Positions 43,432 through 53,324 are shown, counted from the stretch's first letter. The stretch: 64,000 bases of DNA from Lachnospiraceae bacterium (GCA_910574195.1 CAJTBF010000007.1:1-64000); one strand, 5' to 3'. Numbers and translations are program-made. The notes: a model not told the origin generated them from the sequence alone.

Positions 43432-45354
43432 TCAGACATCCAGGGCGGCTTCCGTCGCATTCTCATAAATAAACGCTCTTCTCGGCGGTACTTCTGTTCC
43501 CATCAACATCTCGGTCACACCGGAAGCCATTCTCGCATCTTCAATCTCCACCAGCTTCAAAAGACGGCGTGTCGGATCCAATGTGGTCTCCCAGAGCTGT
43601 TCTGCGTCCATCTCTCCTAATCCTTTGTATCTTTGCAATGTAAAAGGACCGTCGTGCGTCTTCCGGTAACGTTCCAGCGCCGCGTCATCGTAGAGATATT
43701 CTTCCTCCCCCTTCTTCGGCATGGCCTTATAGAGCGGCGGCATCGCGATGTATACATGTCCTTCATAGATCAATTCCGGCATAAACCGATAGAACAGCGT
43801 CAAAAGCAATGTGGAAATATGCGCGCCGTCCACATCCGCATCCGCCATAATAATAATCTTGTCATAACGCAGTTTGGAAATATCGAAGTCATTCCCGTAC
43901 CCTTCTGAAAATCCGCATCCGAACGCATTGATCATGGTTTTGATCTCCGCATTGGCCAACACCTTATCAATACTTGCCTTCTCTACATTCAGAATCTTTC
44001 CGCGAATCGGAAGGATGGCCTGGTAATTTCGATTTCGCGCCGTCTTTGCCGAACCGCCGGCCGAATCTCCCTCCACAATGAAAATCTCACATTTCCGGGG
44101 ATCCCGGCTTTCACAGTTTGCCAGTTTCCCGTTACTGTCAAAGGAATACTTCTGTTTGGTCAGCAGGTTTGTCCGTGCTTTTTCCTCGGTCTTTCGAATT
44201 TTCGCCGCCTTCTCCGCACTGGAAAGAATGGTTTTCAATGTCTCCAGATTCCGGTCGAAGAAAAGCACAATCTCATCCCCCGTCACCTTTCCCGCCGCTT
44301 TCGCCGCATCCGGATTATCCAGTTTTGTTTTCGTCTGTCCCTCAAACCGGGGATCGGGATGTTTGATGGATACGATGGCCGTCATCCCGTTTCGGATATC
44401 CGCTCCTGTGAAATTGGCATCCTTCTCTTTCAGCACCGCCAGTTCCCTTGCATACTGGTTCATCACCGTCGTAAACGTGGTTTTAAATCCGGTCAGATGC
44501 GTCCCGCCTTCCGAATTAAAGATATTATTACAAAATCCCAGCACATTCTCATGAAACTCGTTGACATACTGCAGCGCGATCTCCACGGCAATTCCATCCG
44601 ATTCCCCCTTGAAGTAAATCGGCTCATGCAGCACTTCCTTGTTCCGGTTCAGGTCTTTGATAAATCCAAGAATTCCATCCGGCTCATGATAGACGATATG
44701 CTCCGGAGATTCCGGGCGCTTATCATCAAACACAATGGTTAGTTCCGGATTCAGATATGCCGTCTCGTGCATCCGGCTTTTTACTTCTTCCGCACGGAAG
44801 CGTGTCTTCTCAAAAATGGTATCGTCCGGAAGAAAATTGACCTTGGTTCCGGTCTTCCTCGTCTTTCCCACCACCGGAAGAAGCCCGTCCACCAATTCGA
44901 CGGTCGGAATCCCCCGCTCGTAGCGATCATGGTGTACGCCGCCTTCCCGGCTGATCCAGACATCCATATAAGTAGAAAGTGCGTTGACCACGGAGGAACC
45001 TACGCCATGAAGTCCGCCGCTGGTCTTATAGGCGGAATCATCAAATTTTCCTCCCGCATGAAGCGTCGTATAGACCAGCCGGGCCGCCGACATTCCTTTC
45101 TGATGCATTCCCACCGGTACTCCACGGCCGTTATCTTCCACCGTAGCCGAACCATCCTTTTCCAATGTGACACGGATTTCCGAACAAAACCCTGCCAGAT
45201 GTTCATCCACTGCATTGTCCACAATCTCATAGATCAGATGATTCAGTCCCTTGGTGGAAACACTTCCTATATACATACCCGGTCTTTTCCGGACTGCTTC
45301 CAATCCCTCCAATACCGCAATACTGTCCGCATCATATGTAGTTCCTTTTCCCAT
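43432..45354 (-). CDS. Type IIA DNA topoisomerase subunit B (ParE-like)
   Basis: ATPase subunit, 640 residues from the ATG at 45354; the open frame runs 11 codons further. LEGLEAVRKRPGMYIGS starts the GHKL ATPase domain. EIVDNAVDEHLAG, ATVEDNGRGVPVG and TSGGLHGVGSSVVNALS bind ATP. The TOPRIM part has FIVEGDSAGGSAK, PIRGKILNVEKA and IMADADVDGAHI, and LQRYKGLGEMDAEQLWETT is near the C terminus. Paired with the ParC-like subunit, it probably forms topoisomerase IV, though gyrase cannot be excluded from this subunit alone. Confidence 0.87.
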   Translation of the reverse strand: MGKGTTYDADSIAVLEGLEAVRKRPGMYIGSVSTKGLNHLIYEIVDNAVDEHLAGFCSEIRVTLEKDGSATVEDNGRGVPVGMHQKGMSAARLVYTTLHAGGKFDDSAYKTSGGLHGVGSSVVNALSTYMDVWISREGGVHHDRYERGIPTVELVDGLLPVVGKTRKTGTKVNFLPDDTIFEKTRFRAEEVKSRMHETAYLNPELTIVFDDKRPESPEHIVYHEPDGILGFIKDLNRNKEVLHEPIYFKGESDGIAVEIALQYVNEFHENVLGFCNNIFNSEGGTHLTGFKTTFTTVMNQYARELAVLKEKDANFTGADIRNGMTAIVSIKHPDPRFEGQTKTKLDNPDAAKAAGKVTGDEIVLFFDRNLETLKTILSSAEKAAKIRKTEEKARTNLLTKQKYSFDSNGKLANCESRDPRKCEIFIVEGDSAGGSAKTARNRNYQAILPIRGKILNVEKASIDKVLANAEIKTMINAFGCGFSEGYGNDFDISKLRYDKIIIMADADVDGAHISTLLLTLFYRFMPELIYEGHVYIAMPPLYKAMPKKGEEEYLYDDAALERYRKTHDGPFTLQRYKGLGEMDAEQLWETTLDPTRRLLKLVEIEDARMASGVTEMLMGTEVPPRRAFIYENATEAALDV

Positions 45355-45487
45355 GCTGCTTCTCCTCTTTCTCTTTTCACCGTACATCCGTACAAAAACA
45401 TAACTGTAAGCACCCGATCCTGGGGTGAACAGTACTTAAAAAACCTGTCGTCGGCCACGTTCCCGGCCGCCCTTTTTGACTCGTATC

Positions 45488-45517
45488 ATCTTACCACAAA
45501 ATACAGGAACTTTTCAA
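45488..45517 (-). promoter_or_regulatory. Candidate promoter of the topoisomerase operon
   Basis: On the minus strand TTGAAA (45512-45517) and TAAGAT (45488-45493) are separated by 18 nt, about 135 nt before parE. A GC-rich hairpin (CGGCC/GGCCG near 45455-45472) lies in the leader. Confidence 0.45.
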
Positions 45518-45608
45518 TCCTATATTTGAAACGATCCTTCCCGTCACCGGGCAGCACAGTGTCTGGTGCAATGAGAACAGTAACCGCCCCGGCTCATTAC
45601 GGCGAATT

Positions 45609-46790
45609 TTATTCCCCCACCAACACCTGATGCAGCGTCTCCGCAAGTACCTCCATGGCATTGCGCATCTCCCCCACCGTATTCGTCTGTGCCCCGGCTT
45701 CAATTAACAGAGACTTTGGCATCAGATGCAGATTATAGCGATATCCCCGCAGGTAAATATGCCGTGCAAACCCCGGATACATCCGTTCGGAAGCAAGCTG
45801 CATCTGCAGAGAAAACGCCAGATTATCCTGAATATAAGGATTGTACAGATAATCAATATCCCCATTGGTTCTGGTTCGGCTTAATCCGTTAAAGTACATG
45901 ATCCTTGCCGTGGGTTTTCCCCCCACGTCTGTGACCAGATGCGTTCCTTCCGCCACCCCGTCCCGATGCAGGTCAATGACCACTTCCACCGTAGGATTCG
46001 CCTCCAGAATCGGCCGGATGGAAGCCTCCGCATTCTCATACGCATTACTTCGATCCAATTGTCCGTTGATAATATCATAGACTCCGGTATCATGAAGCGT
46101 CGGAATTCCTTTCGCATTCAAAAGCTGCGTCAGATATTCTCCAATCCCTATAATACTTGTGTTCGGATCTCCCGGTGTAGAATCTGCAAATTCTTCCTGC
46201 GAATGGGTATGGAAAACCAGAATCTTTGGCCCTTCTGTTCCTGTATCTATCTTCATGTTCCGTCCCAGCAGATCATCCGCGTTGAGCTGCTCGGGGCCGA
46301 TCATAGTGGAGCTGTCCACCGTATAAAAAGTACCCAGCAGATAATCAAAATCTCTTAACTTTTCGATGGACATGTCGATCACAGGCTGTCCCTGCTGCGG
46401 TACCACATCCTCCACAACTTCTGCGCCTCCTACCAATTTCCCGTTTTCATCTACAAAATGCTCTTCATTGGCCTGATTCTCCAAGATCTTTGCAATCGTC
46501 TCTTCATCCTCCACGGCTGTTTTATATGGAAGTTTTTCCTCCAGATATCCGGGCAGCGGAATCCAGGAAAATGCCTGCGCCAAAAGCCATTGCCCCAGAG
46601 AAGCGGATTCACTCTTAGAGACAAACGCGGCTCCGGACAGATACATTTCCTCTGTTTTCTGAATCAATCCTCTCTGCCAGCGGTACTCCCATCCGTTCCC
46701 GGTACGTCCCGCGCCGCCAAATATCACATATGTAAAAGCCAGGCAAAGCAGAAAAGCTGCCATGCCCCGGCCAAGATATTCTTCCTTCAT
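45609..46790 (-). CDS. spoIIP: Stage II sporulation protein P
   Basis: Peptidoglycan amidase/endopeptidase of the SpoIIDMP engulfment machine, 393 residues. An N-terminal membrane anchor (about 9-27, AAFLLCLAFTYVIFGGAG) precedes an extracellular catalytic part. ILVFHTHSQEEFADS (about 200-214) and VEVVIDLHRDG carry the zinc-binding His and Glu residues, and SLLIEAGAQTNTVGEMRNAM is the C-terminal motif. It follows gpr by 43 bp, the same order as in Bacillus and Clostridium, where the pair is expressed in sporulation. No sporulation sigma-factor promoter was identified. Confidence 0.93.
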   Translation of the reverse strand: MKEEYLGRGMAAFLLCLAFTYVIFGGAGRTGNGWEYRWQRGLIQKTEEMYLSGAAFVSKSESASLGQWLLAQAFSWIPLPGYLEEKLPYKTAVEDEETIAKILENQANEEHFVDENGKLVGGAEVVEDVVPQQGQPVIDMSIEKLRDFDYLLGTFYTVDSSTMIGPEQLNADDLLGRNMKIDTGTEGPKILVFHTHSQEEFADSTPGDPNTSIIGIGEYLTQLLNAKGIPTLHDTGVYDIINGQLDRSNAYENAEASIRPILEANPTVEVVIDLHRDGVAEGTHLVTDVGGKPTARIMYFNGLSRTRTNGDIDYLYNPYIQDNLAFSLQMQLASERMYPGFARHIYLRGYRYNLHLMPKSLLIEAGAQTNTVGEMRNAMEVLAETLHQVLVGE

Positions 46791-46833
46791 ACGTCCCCTC
46801 CCCCGGACTTTTTTCTTACTGTTTACTCCTTCT

Positions 46834-47823
46834 TTACCATATTCTTTCCCCGTCGTTTTTATTCGTAAAAAGCAGGTTCAATGCTTCCGATATCGTATAG
46901 CTGATATGTTTTACCATATCATCCTCGTCTTTTGGCGTCATAAACATTCCGTTTAAGTGAGGAGAGATCAATTCTTTTACTAATTCATATTTTTCTGCGC
47001 CGGTATAGGTTTTCAATACATCACCTACCCCTTTGAGCATTTCCGAGGATTCCAGCGCCTCGATCAGATTTTCCATGGTATCACTGACAATGGTAGCTGC
47101 ATCCACTACGGTGGGCACTCCGATTCCGATAACCGGAACTCCCACGGATTCTTTTGTCAGACCGTTTCGGTGATTTCCCACACCGGAACCTGGATGGATC
47201 CCTGTATCTGCGATCTGAATGGTTCGATTCAGCCTTTTACTGTTTCTTGCCGCCAAAGCATCGACTGCGATGACCAGGTCCGGCTGTGTCTCTTCCACTA
47301 CTCCCTTTACAATCTCCAGCGTTTCCATTCCGGTCTGTCCCATAACACCGGGTACAATTGCGCTGATCAGCCGCACATGTTCCATGCCCATTGCATACTT
47401 TCCATATTCTTTCACAATATGCCGTGTAACACAGAGCTGATCCGCCACATAAGGTCCCAATGCATCCGGCGTCACCTGGCGGTTTCCAAGCCCCACAACC
47501 AGTACGGACAGATCTTCATTTTCCAGATTTTTTCCACGAATCAGTTCCTGAATATATCCGGCAAGCTTTTCCGAAACTTCCCGATGATAATCTTCATCCG
47601 GTATGGCCATATTGGGCGCCTCCATAGTCAGATAGACACCGACCGGTTTTCCCATGGCCTTTGCTCCGTTTTCAGTCTCCACCTTCACCCGGGTAATCCG
47701 AATCTCTTTCTCTTCATCATATTCCTCCTCCAGAATGACTCCGGGGATTTCCACATGATCCGACTCGAACCGTTCTTTTTCCTCCAACGCAAGATCTGTA
47801 CGCACACTATATTTCTCCAGCAT
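46834..47823 (-). CDS. gpr: Germination protease
   Basis: Aspartic-like endopeptidase that degrades small acid-soluble spore proteins during germination. It is 329 residues. The N terminus MLEKYSVRTDLALEEKE contains the autoprocessing region (RTDLA). VVGLGNRQVTPDALGPYVADQL, PGVMGQTGMETLEIVKGVVEETQPDLVIAVDALA (quoted only in part as landmarks) and DTGIHPGSGVGNHRNGL are family-typical. It is divergent from rpsT and upstream of spoIIP, a synteny conserved in endospore formers. This supports a sporulating host. Confidence 0.94.
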   Translation of the reverse strand: MLEKYSVRTDLALEEKERFESDHVEIPGVILEEEYDEEKEIRITRVKVETENGAKAMGKPVGVYLTMEAPNMAIPDEDYHREVSEKLAGYIQELIRGKNLENEDLSVLVVGLGNRQVTPDALGPYVADQLCVTRHIVKEYGKYAMGMEHVRLISAIVPGVMGQTGMETLEIVKGVVEETQPDLVIAVDALAARNSKRLNRTIQIADTGIHPGSGVGNHRNGLTKESVGVPVIGIGVPTVVDAATIVSDTMENLIEALESSEMLKGVGDVLKTYTGAEKYELVKELISPHLNGMFMTPKDEDDMVKHISYTISEALNLLFTNKNDGERIW

Positions 47824-47950
47824 GTTCTTTCCTCACTCTTAGTTTATTGATAAAATAGACTTTCGCTTTTATCCGTCTGCAGATCAGACCCTTAGGCCCG
47901 TCCACAGAAATTTACAATAACAGTTTTTACAATATTTCAAAAAATATGTA

Positions 47951-47979
47951 TTGACATCCTTTACCAGTTAGCATAAAAT
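47951..47979 (+). promoter_or_regulatory. rpsT: Promoter of rpsT
   Basis: A consensus TTGACA (47951-47956) and TAAAAT (47974-47979) are separated by 17 nt, about 80 nt before the rpsT start. Confidence 0.8.
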
Positions 47980-48067
47980 AAACACGTATGTTTCGTTAGA
48001 ACGTCCGTGTCCGAATCTGACGGAACGATAAACAGAATGAAAATTTCATGATTTGGAGGTGTACAAG

Positions 48068-48331
48068 TTGGCTAATATTAAATCCGCTAAGAAGAGAATC
48101 TTGGTTAATGAGACAAAAGCTGCCAGAAATAAAGCAATCAAGTCCAAAGTAAAGACTGCTGTCAAAAAGGTAGAGGCAGCCATTGCACAGAAAGATTCCG
48201 AGACTGCAAAGACTGCTCTGCGGGCTGCAATTGTTGAGATCACAAAAGCCGGAACAAAAGGTGTTTATCATAAGAATACGGTTTCCAGAAAGATCTCTCG
48301 TCTGTCGAAAGCCGTGCACGATATTGCTTAA
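48068..48331 (+). CDS. rpsT: 30S ribosomal protein S20
   Basis: Primary 16S-binding protein of 87 residues, very rich in Lys and Ala. ANIKSAKKRI at the N terminus and NTVSRKISRLSKAVHDIA at the C terminus are diagnostic. The start is TTG at 48068, with GGAGG 8 nt upstream. An in-frame TTG at 48053 overlaps the GGAGG and is rejected. A non-ATG start is common for rpsT and is thought to limit its translation. It has its own promoter and terminator and is divergent from gpr. Confidence 0.97.
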   Translation: MANIKSAKKRILVNETKAARNKAIKSKVKTAVKKVEAAIAQKDSETAKTALRAAIVEITKAGTKGVYHKNTVSRKISRLSKAVHDIA

Positions 48332-48339
48332 ATATATAG

Positions 48340-48374
48340 AAAAAACATCCGTCACCCTCTAACGGATGTTTTTT
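48340..48374 (+). terminator. Terminator of rpsT
   Basis: AAAAAACATCCGT (48340-48352) and ACGGATGTTTTTT (48362-48374) form a perfect stem 9 nt past the stop codon. Confidence 0.92.
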
Positions 48375-48390
48375 ATTTGTAAAAACAGAA

Positions 48391-48434
48391 AAAAAGAGAC
48401 ATGCATCCTCTTCTTCGTCTGCATGTCTCTTTTT
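48391..48434 (-). terminator. Terminator of ilvC
   Basis: AAAAAGAGACATGCA (48391-48405) and TGCATGTCTCTTTTT (48420-48434) form a perfect 15-bp stem. It lies between the convergent rpsT and ilvC and ends ilvC transcription. Confidence 0.9.
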
Positions 48435-48445
48435 TTAGAATCCGA

Positions 48446-49525
<1,080 letters not shown>

Positions 49526-49564
49526 TTATCAGTTAAAGGCTTCCCGCCCCTAGCTACCTTATCA

Positions 49565-50062
49565 TTATAAATAGGTAATATCCTTGCTCCCTCTGGCCAA
49601 TCCTGTAATCCCGGTCCTCGCCAGTTCCAGAATCTCATATCCGTCCAGAAGTTTTAAAAATGCCTCCAGCTTTGACTGATTCCCTGTCAGTTCGATCATC
49701 AGTGATTCCTTCTCCACATCTACGATCTTCGCCCGGAAAATATCTGCCACAGAAATCACTTCCGTTCTCTCCTTCGCATTGGCGCGTACTTTCACCATAA
49801 TCAACTCGCGATATACGGACTCCTCATCATTCAGAAGCTTGATCTCTCTTACATCTTCCAGCTTACGCACCTGCTTCTCAATCTGAGAAAGAATCAGTTC
49901 ATCCCCGGAGGATACAATCGTAATTCTGGTAAATCTTGGATCTGCTGTCATCCCCGCCGTGATACTGTCAATACTGTATCCTCTTCGACTAAAAAGCCCG
50001 GCAATCCGGCTCAATACACCGGAATTATTATCTACCAGCAAAGAATATACCTGTCTTCTCAT
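49565..50062 (-). CDS. ilvN: Acetolactate synthase small (regulatory) subunit
   Basis: Regulatory subunit that gives feedback inhibition by branched-chain amino acids to the catalytic IlvB. It is about 165 residues. The N-terminal ACT domain is seen as SLLVDNNSGVLSRIAGLFSRRGYSIDSI and the C-terminal domain as LMIELTGNQSKLEAFLKLLDGYEILELARTG; both are landmarks. I chose the ATG at 50062, five bases after AGGGG; a GTG two codons earlier is possible. No ilvB lies in the window, so the catalytic subunit is encoded elsewhere. It is transcribed with ilvC behind a structured leader. Confidence 0.93.
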   Translation of the reverse strand: MRRQVYSLLVDNNSGVLSRIAGLFSRRGYSIDSITAGMTADPRFTRITIVSSGDELILSQIEKQVRKLEDVREIKLLNDEESVYRELIMVKVRANAKERTEVISVADIFRAKIVDVEKESLMIELTGNQSKLEAFLKLLDGYEILELARTGITGLARGSKDITYL

Positions 50063-50100
50063 ACACACCCCTACTTTCTTCTCTCTTCTCTTTCATCCTG

Positions 50101-50230
50101 CCGCGGCCAAAACCACCCTCCGGCACATCATTACATTCATTCTGAAGTAAATAGCGTCTGGTATTTACAGCAGCGCAAGGCGGACAAACACAATACCTCA
50201 TTGGGAACACAAAAAACAGAGTGCGTTCTG
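50101..50230 (-). promoter_or_regulatory. Structured leader of ilvN-ilvC
   Basis: On the minus strand the segment at 50162-50168 (GTAAATA) pairs perfectly with 50147-50153 (TATTTAC, loop 50154-50161). An overlapping segment, 50160-50165, pairs with 50192-50197 (GGTATT). The two pairings exclude each other, as in an attenuator. Further on, AGGGTGG plus CCGCG (50101-50119) recalls the T-box sequence but is not a clean match, and no terminator follows it. Confidence 0.5.
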
Positions 50231-50236
50231 TTTTTT

Positions 50237-50265
50237 ATCATAACAATTTTCAAAACACTTGTCAA
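50237..50265 (-). promoter_or_regulatory. ilvN: Promoter of ilvN-ilvC
   Basis: On the minus strand TTGACA (50260-50265) and TATGAT (50237-50242) are separated by 17 nt. A perfect 10-bp inverted repeat (50211-50220 and 50227-50236) abuts the -10 and covers the expected start site, so it may be an operator, or a terminator for read-through from galE. Confidence 0.75.
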
Positions 50266-50291
50266 TACAAAATAATAACTTTAAATCAAGC

Positions 50292-50322
50292 GTAACGATT
50301 CAGCCATAGGCCGAATCGTTAC
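50292..50322 (-). terminator. Terminator of galE
   Basis: GTAACGATTC (50292-50301) and GAATCGTTAC (50313-50322) form a perfect stem, extended by an inner GCC/GGC. The following minus-strand sequence is only moderately T-rich. Confidence 0.65.
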
Positions 50323-50332
50323 AATCAATCTC

Positions 50333-51355
50333 CTAACAGGTATATCCGTCCGGGTTGTTAGACTGCCATCTCCAGGAATCCGCGCACATCTCCTCCACAC
50401 CGCGTTCTGCAACCCAGCCCAGTTCTTCCTTTGCTTTGGAGGCATCACAGTAGCACATTGCAATATCGCCGGCTCTGCGGGGCTTGATCTCATAGGGAAT
50501 CGGTTTTTTACATGCCTTTTCATATGCCTTTACCACATCCAGAACACTGTATCCCACACCGGTTCCCAGATTATAGATATGAACGCCTTTTCCTTCCGGA
50601 GTTCTCATCTTTTCAATGGCCTTTACATGACCAACGGCCAAATCCACCACATGGATATAATCCCGGACACCTGTTCCGTCCGGAGTATCATAATCGTCCC
50701 CGAAGACGCCAAGACAGTTCAATTTCCCGACTGCTACCTGTGCAATATAGGGAACCAGGTTATTGGGAATTCCCTTGGGATCCTCCCCGATTCTTCCGGA
50801 TTCATGAGCCCCGATGGGATTGAAATAGCGCAGAAGCATCACATTCCACTCCGGATCTCCCACATGCAGATCTGTTAAAATCTGTTCCAGCATTCCCTTC
50901 GTCTGCCCATAGGGATTGGTGATCTGTCCTTTCGGACAATTCTCCGTAATCGGAATCTCCGCCGGGTCTCCATATACGGTTGCAGAAGAACTGAAAATCA
51001 TATTCTTACACCCGTGCGCACGCATCACGTCACATAAAATCAGAGTACCGCTGATATTATTATGATAATATTCCCATGGCTTGGCCACCGATTCTCCCAC
51101 GGCTTTCAGACCGGCAAAATTAATCACGGCCTCAATCTCTTCCTTTTCAAAAATCGGTTCCAGATCTTCCCGATTTAAAATATCTCCCTTGTAGAATGTC
51201 AAAGTTTTTCCTGTAATCTCCTGTACCCGTTCCAAAGCCACCTCGCTGGAATTATACAGGTTGTCCACAACTACAACTTCATATCCTCTGTTCAAAAGCT
51301 CTACACAGGTATGACTTCCGATATACCCTGCTCCTCCTGCTACCAAAATTGCCAT
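50333..51355 (-). CDS. galE: UDP-glucose 4-epimerase
   Basis: Interconverts UDP-glucose and UDP-galactose for galactose use and surface polysaccharides. It is 340 residues of the short-chain dehydrogenase type. [19 protein letters not shown] is the NAD motif; SSSATVYG carries the catalytic Ser and Thr, and [14 protein letters not shown] the Tyr-x-x-x-Lys pair. [17 protein letters not shown] and [13 protein letters not shown] are GalE landmarks. It has its own promoter and is monocistronic. Confidence 0.95.
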   Translation of the reverse strand: MAILVAGGAGYIGSHTCVELLNRGYEVVVVDNLYNSSEVALERVQEITGKTLTFYKGDILNREDLEPIFEKEEIEAVINFAGLKAVGESVAKPWEYYHNNISGTLILCDVMRAHGCKNMIFSSSATVYGDPAEIPITENCPKGQITNPYGQTKGMLEQILTDLHVGDPEWNVMLLRYFNPIGAHESGRIGEDPKGIPNNLVPYIAQVAVGKLNCLGVFGDDYDTPDGTGVRDYIHVVDLAVGHVKAIEKMRTPEGKGVHIYNLGTGVGYSVLDVVKAYEKACKKPIPYEIKPRRAGDIAMCYCDASKAKEELGWVAERGVEEMCADSWRWQSNNPDGYTC

Positions 51356-51400
51356 AATCGTACTCCTTTTCCTTTCATTTTATTAGCTGATGCCTTTTTT

Positions 51401-51429
51401 ATTATACGTCCAACCTTCCGGAAGGTCAA
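51401..51429 (-). promoter_or_regulatory. galE: Promoter of galE
   Basis: On the minus strand TTGACC (51424-51429) and TATAAT (51401-51406) are separated by 17 nt. The spacer contains CCGGAAGG. Confidence 0.65.
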
Positions 51430-51475
51430 TGAACGAATGGGACAATTCTATATTTCCAACTGTTATGTGCTCTTA

Positions 51476-51503
51476 CGGACTTTGCAGCAAATGCAAAGTT
51501 CCG
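51476..51503. repeat. GGACTTTGC hairpin, copy 1
   Basis: CGGACTTTGC and GCAAAGTTCCG pair around AGCAAAT, 22 nt past the ABC-F stop codon. An inverted, nearly identical copy is at 56510-56537. It may double as a weak terminator for the ABC-F gene; no T run follows. Confidence 0.55.
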
Positions 51504-51524
51504 GGCTGAACTGTCACTATTTCC

Positions 51525-53324
51525 TTACTGCGCCGCAATCCGCTCTGCCAGATCGTTCAAGTACACCCAACGCTCCATTTTTTCTTCTAGTTTTTCCTCC
51601 TGTTTCGTTTTTTCCTCCACCAGTTCCGACAGTTTTGCAGAATTGGTTGCATTTTTCAGAATCTCTTCTTCCAGTCTTTTTATTTCTGTTTCAATATCTG
51701 CAATTTTCTCGTCGATCTCCGCAAATTCCCGCTCTTCCTTATAACTGAATTTCAGTTTCTGTTTTCGGTTCTGCTTCCAGTCGTTTTTCCCCGCCTTTTC
51801 GGAAATTCTTTCTCCATTTTGCCGGTCGGGCGTCCCCTTCCTGAATCCGCTATCCTGCTCTGTATTCCTCTTACATGCCTGCAGATAATCTGTATAGCCG
51901 CCCTCATACTGCCGGATTCTTCCCTCCTCAAACGCCAGAATCCGATCCGCCACATTATCCAGAAAATAACGATCATGGGAAACAGCCACTACAATCCCGA
52001 TAAAGGAATTCAGATAATCCTCCAGAATCGTCAACGTGGGGATATCCAAATTATTCGACGCTTCATCCAAAAGCAGCACATTGATATTCTGAAAAATAAC
52101 TCCCAGCAAATACAAACGCTGCTTTTCGCCGCCGGAAAGTTTTCCGATCGGGGCGTACTGCATATCCGGCGTAAATAAAAACCGCTCCAGCATCTGAGAC
52201 GCACTGATTTTTCCTTCTTTTGTCGTGATATATTCCCCGATATCCTTCACATAATCAATCACCCTCTGCCGGGCGTCCATGGGCGGCTCTTCCTGCGCAA
52301 AATACCCGATTCGGATTGTCTCTCCTAACTCCACTGTCCCGGAATCCGGCGCTTCCATCCCTGCCAGCATCCGAAGCAGCGTCGATTTCCCGCAGCCGTT
52401 GGGCCCGATGATTCCCACCTTCTGATTCTTCAGAAAAATGTAATTCAAATCCCGGACAATGGTTTTTTCTCCGAAGCATTTACAGAGTCCGTGCAGTTCA
52501 ATTGTTTTCTTCCCCATTCTGGTTTCCACAAAATCCAGTTCCAATTCCTGTTCCGAAACCGGCGCCCTGCCCTCTTTCAATGCTTCCAGACGCTCCAGTC
52601 TTGCCCGCTGCTTTGTGCTTCTTGCCCGGCATCCCCGTTTTGCCCATTCCAGTTCCATCCGAAGGATACTCTGCCTCTTGCGTTCCGATGCCATCTCCCG
52701 TTCTTCCCGTTCTGTCTTTCTCTCCAGAAACCCGGAATAGTTTGTTTCATAACCATACAGATTTCCCTGACTGATCTCCAGAATTCGATTCGTCACCTGA
52801 TCAAGAAAATACCGGTCATGAGTTACCATCAAAAGCACTCCCCGAAAACTGCGCAGATAATCCTCCAGCCAGGAGATCATCTGTGTATCCAGATGATTGG
52901 TCGGTTCATCCAGCAAAAGTACCTCAAAATCAGAAGCCAATACCTTTGCCAGGGCCACTTTTCTTTTCTGACCGCCGGACAGACACGCAATCTGCGTATC
53001 ATACTCTCTGATCCCTAACCTGGTCAAATAACTCTCCATCCTCCACTGCGCTTCACATTCTTTCATATAGGAACGGATCGTTGCATCTGGCGGAAATTCC
53101 GGAGTCTGGGGCAAATAGGCGATCTGCAGATGATTCTGCCGGATAATCTGTCCTGCATCCGGTTCTTCCTGACCCGCAGTCATCTTTAACAATGTGGATT
53201 TCCCGGTCCCATTGATGCCGACAATCCCTATCTTATCCCCCTCATGAATTCCAAAAGACGCATCCTTAAAAATAATTTTTTCTCCATATATTTTGCTGAT
53301 ACTCTCTATATTAATCACATTCAT
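51525..53324 (-). CDS. ABC-F family ATPase (Uup-like)
   Basis: Soluble protein of 599 residues with two ABC cassettes and no membrane helices, so it acts on ribosomes or another cytoplasmic target. Cassette 1 has GINGTGKST (Walker A, about 36-44), CLSGGQKRK and LLLDEPTNHLD. Cassette 2 has GPNGCGKST, KLSGGEKQR and LLLDEASNNLD. A linker of charged helices (about 200-260) and a C-terminal coiled coil (about 515-599) match Uup/YfmR-like members rather than EttA. The second Walker B region deviates from the usual DEPTNHLD. It has its own promoter. Antibiotic resistance cannot be inferred. Confidence 0.9.
   Translation of the reverse strand: MNVINIESISKIYGEKIIFKDASFGIHEGDKIGIVGINGTGKSTLLKMTAGQEEPDAGQIIRQNHLQIAYLPQTPEFPPDATIRSYMKECEAQWRMESYLTRLGIREYDTQIACLSGGQKRKVALAKVLASDFEVLLLDEPTNHLDTQMISWLEDYLRSFRGVLLMVTHDRYFLDQVTNRILEISQGNLYGYETNYSGFLERKTEREEREMASERKRQSILRMELEWAKRGCRARSTKQRARLERLEALKEGRAPVSEQELELDFVETRMGKKTIELHGLCKCFGEKTIVRDLNYIFLKNQKVGIIGPNGCGKSTLLRMLAGMEAPDSGTVELGETIRIGYFAQEEPPMDARQRVIDYVKDIGEYITTKEGKISASQMLERFLFTPDMQYAPIGKLSGGEKQRLYLLGVIFQNINVLLLDEASNNLDIPTLTILEDYLNSFIGIVVAVSHDRYFLDNVADRILAFEEGRIRQYEGGYTDYLQACKRNTEQDSGFRKGTPDRQNGERISEKAGKNDWKQNRKQKLKFSYKEEREFAEIDEKIADIETEIKRLEEEILKNATNSAKLSELVEEKTKQEEKLEEKMERWVYLNDLAERIAAQ

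Noticed and set aside
44767-45630. Plus-strand open frame (287 codons) opposite the ParE-like gene
   Set aside because: Antisense shadow with no recognisable domain.
50101-50119. A firm T-box riboswitch call before ilvN
   Set aside because: The AGGGTGG/CCGCG pieces are separated by unusual bases, no specifier loop could be fixed and no terminator helix follows; kept only as a resemblance.
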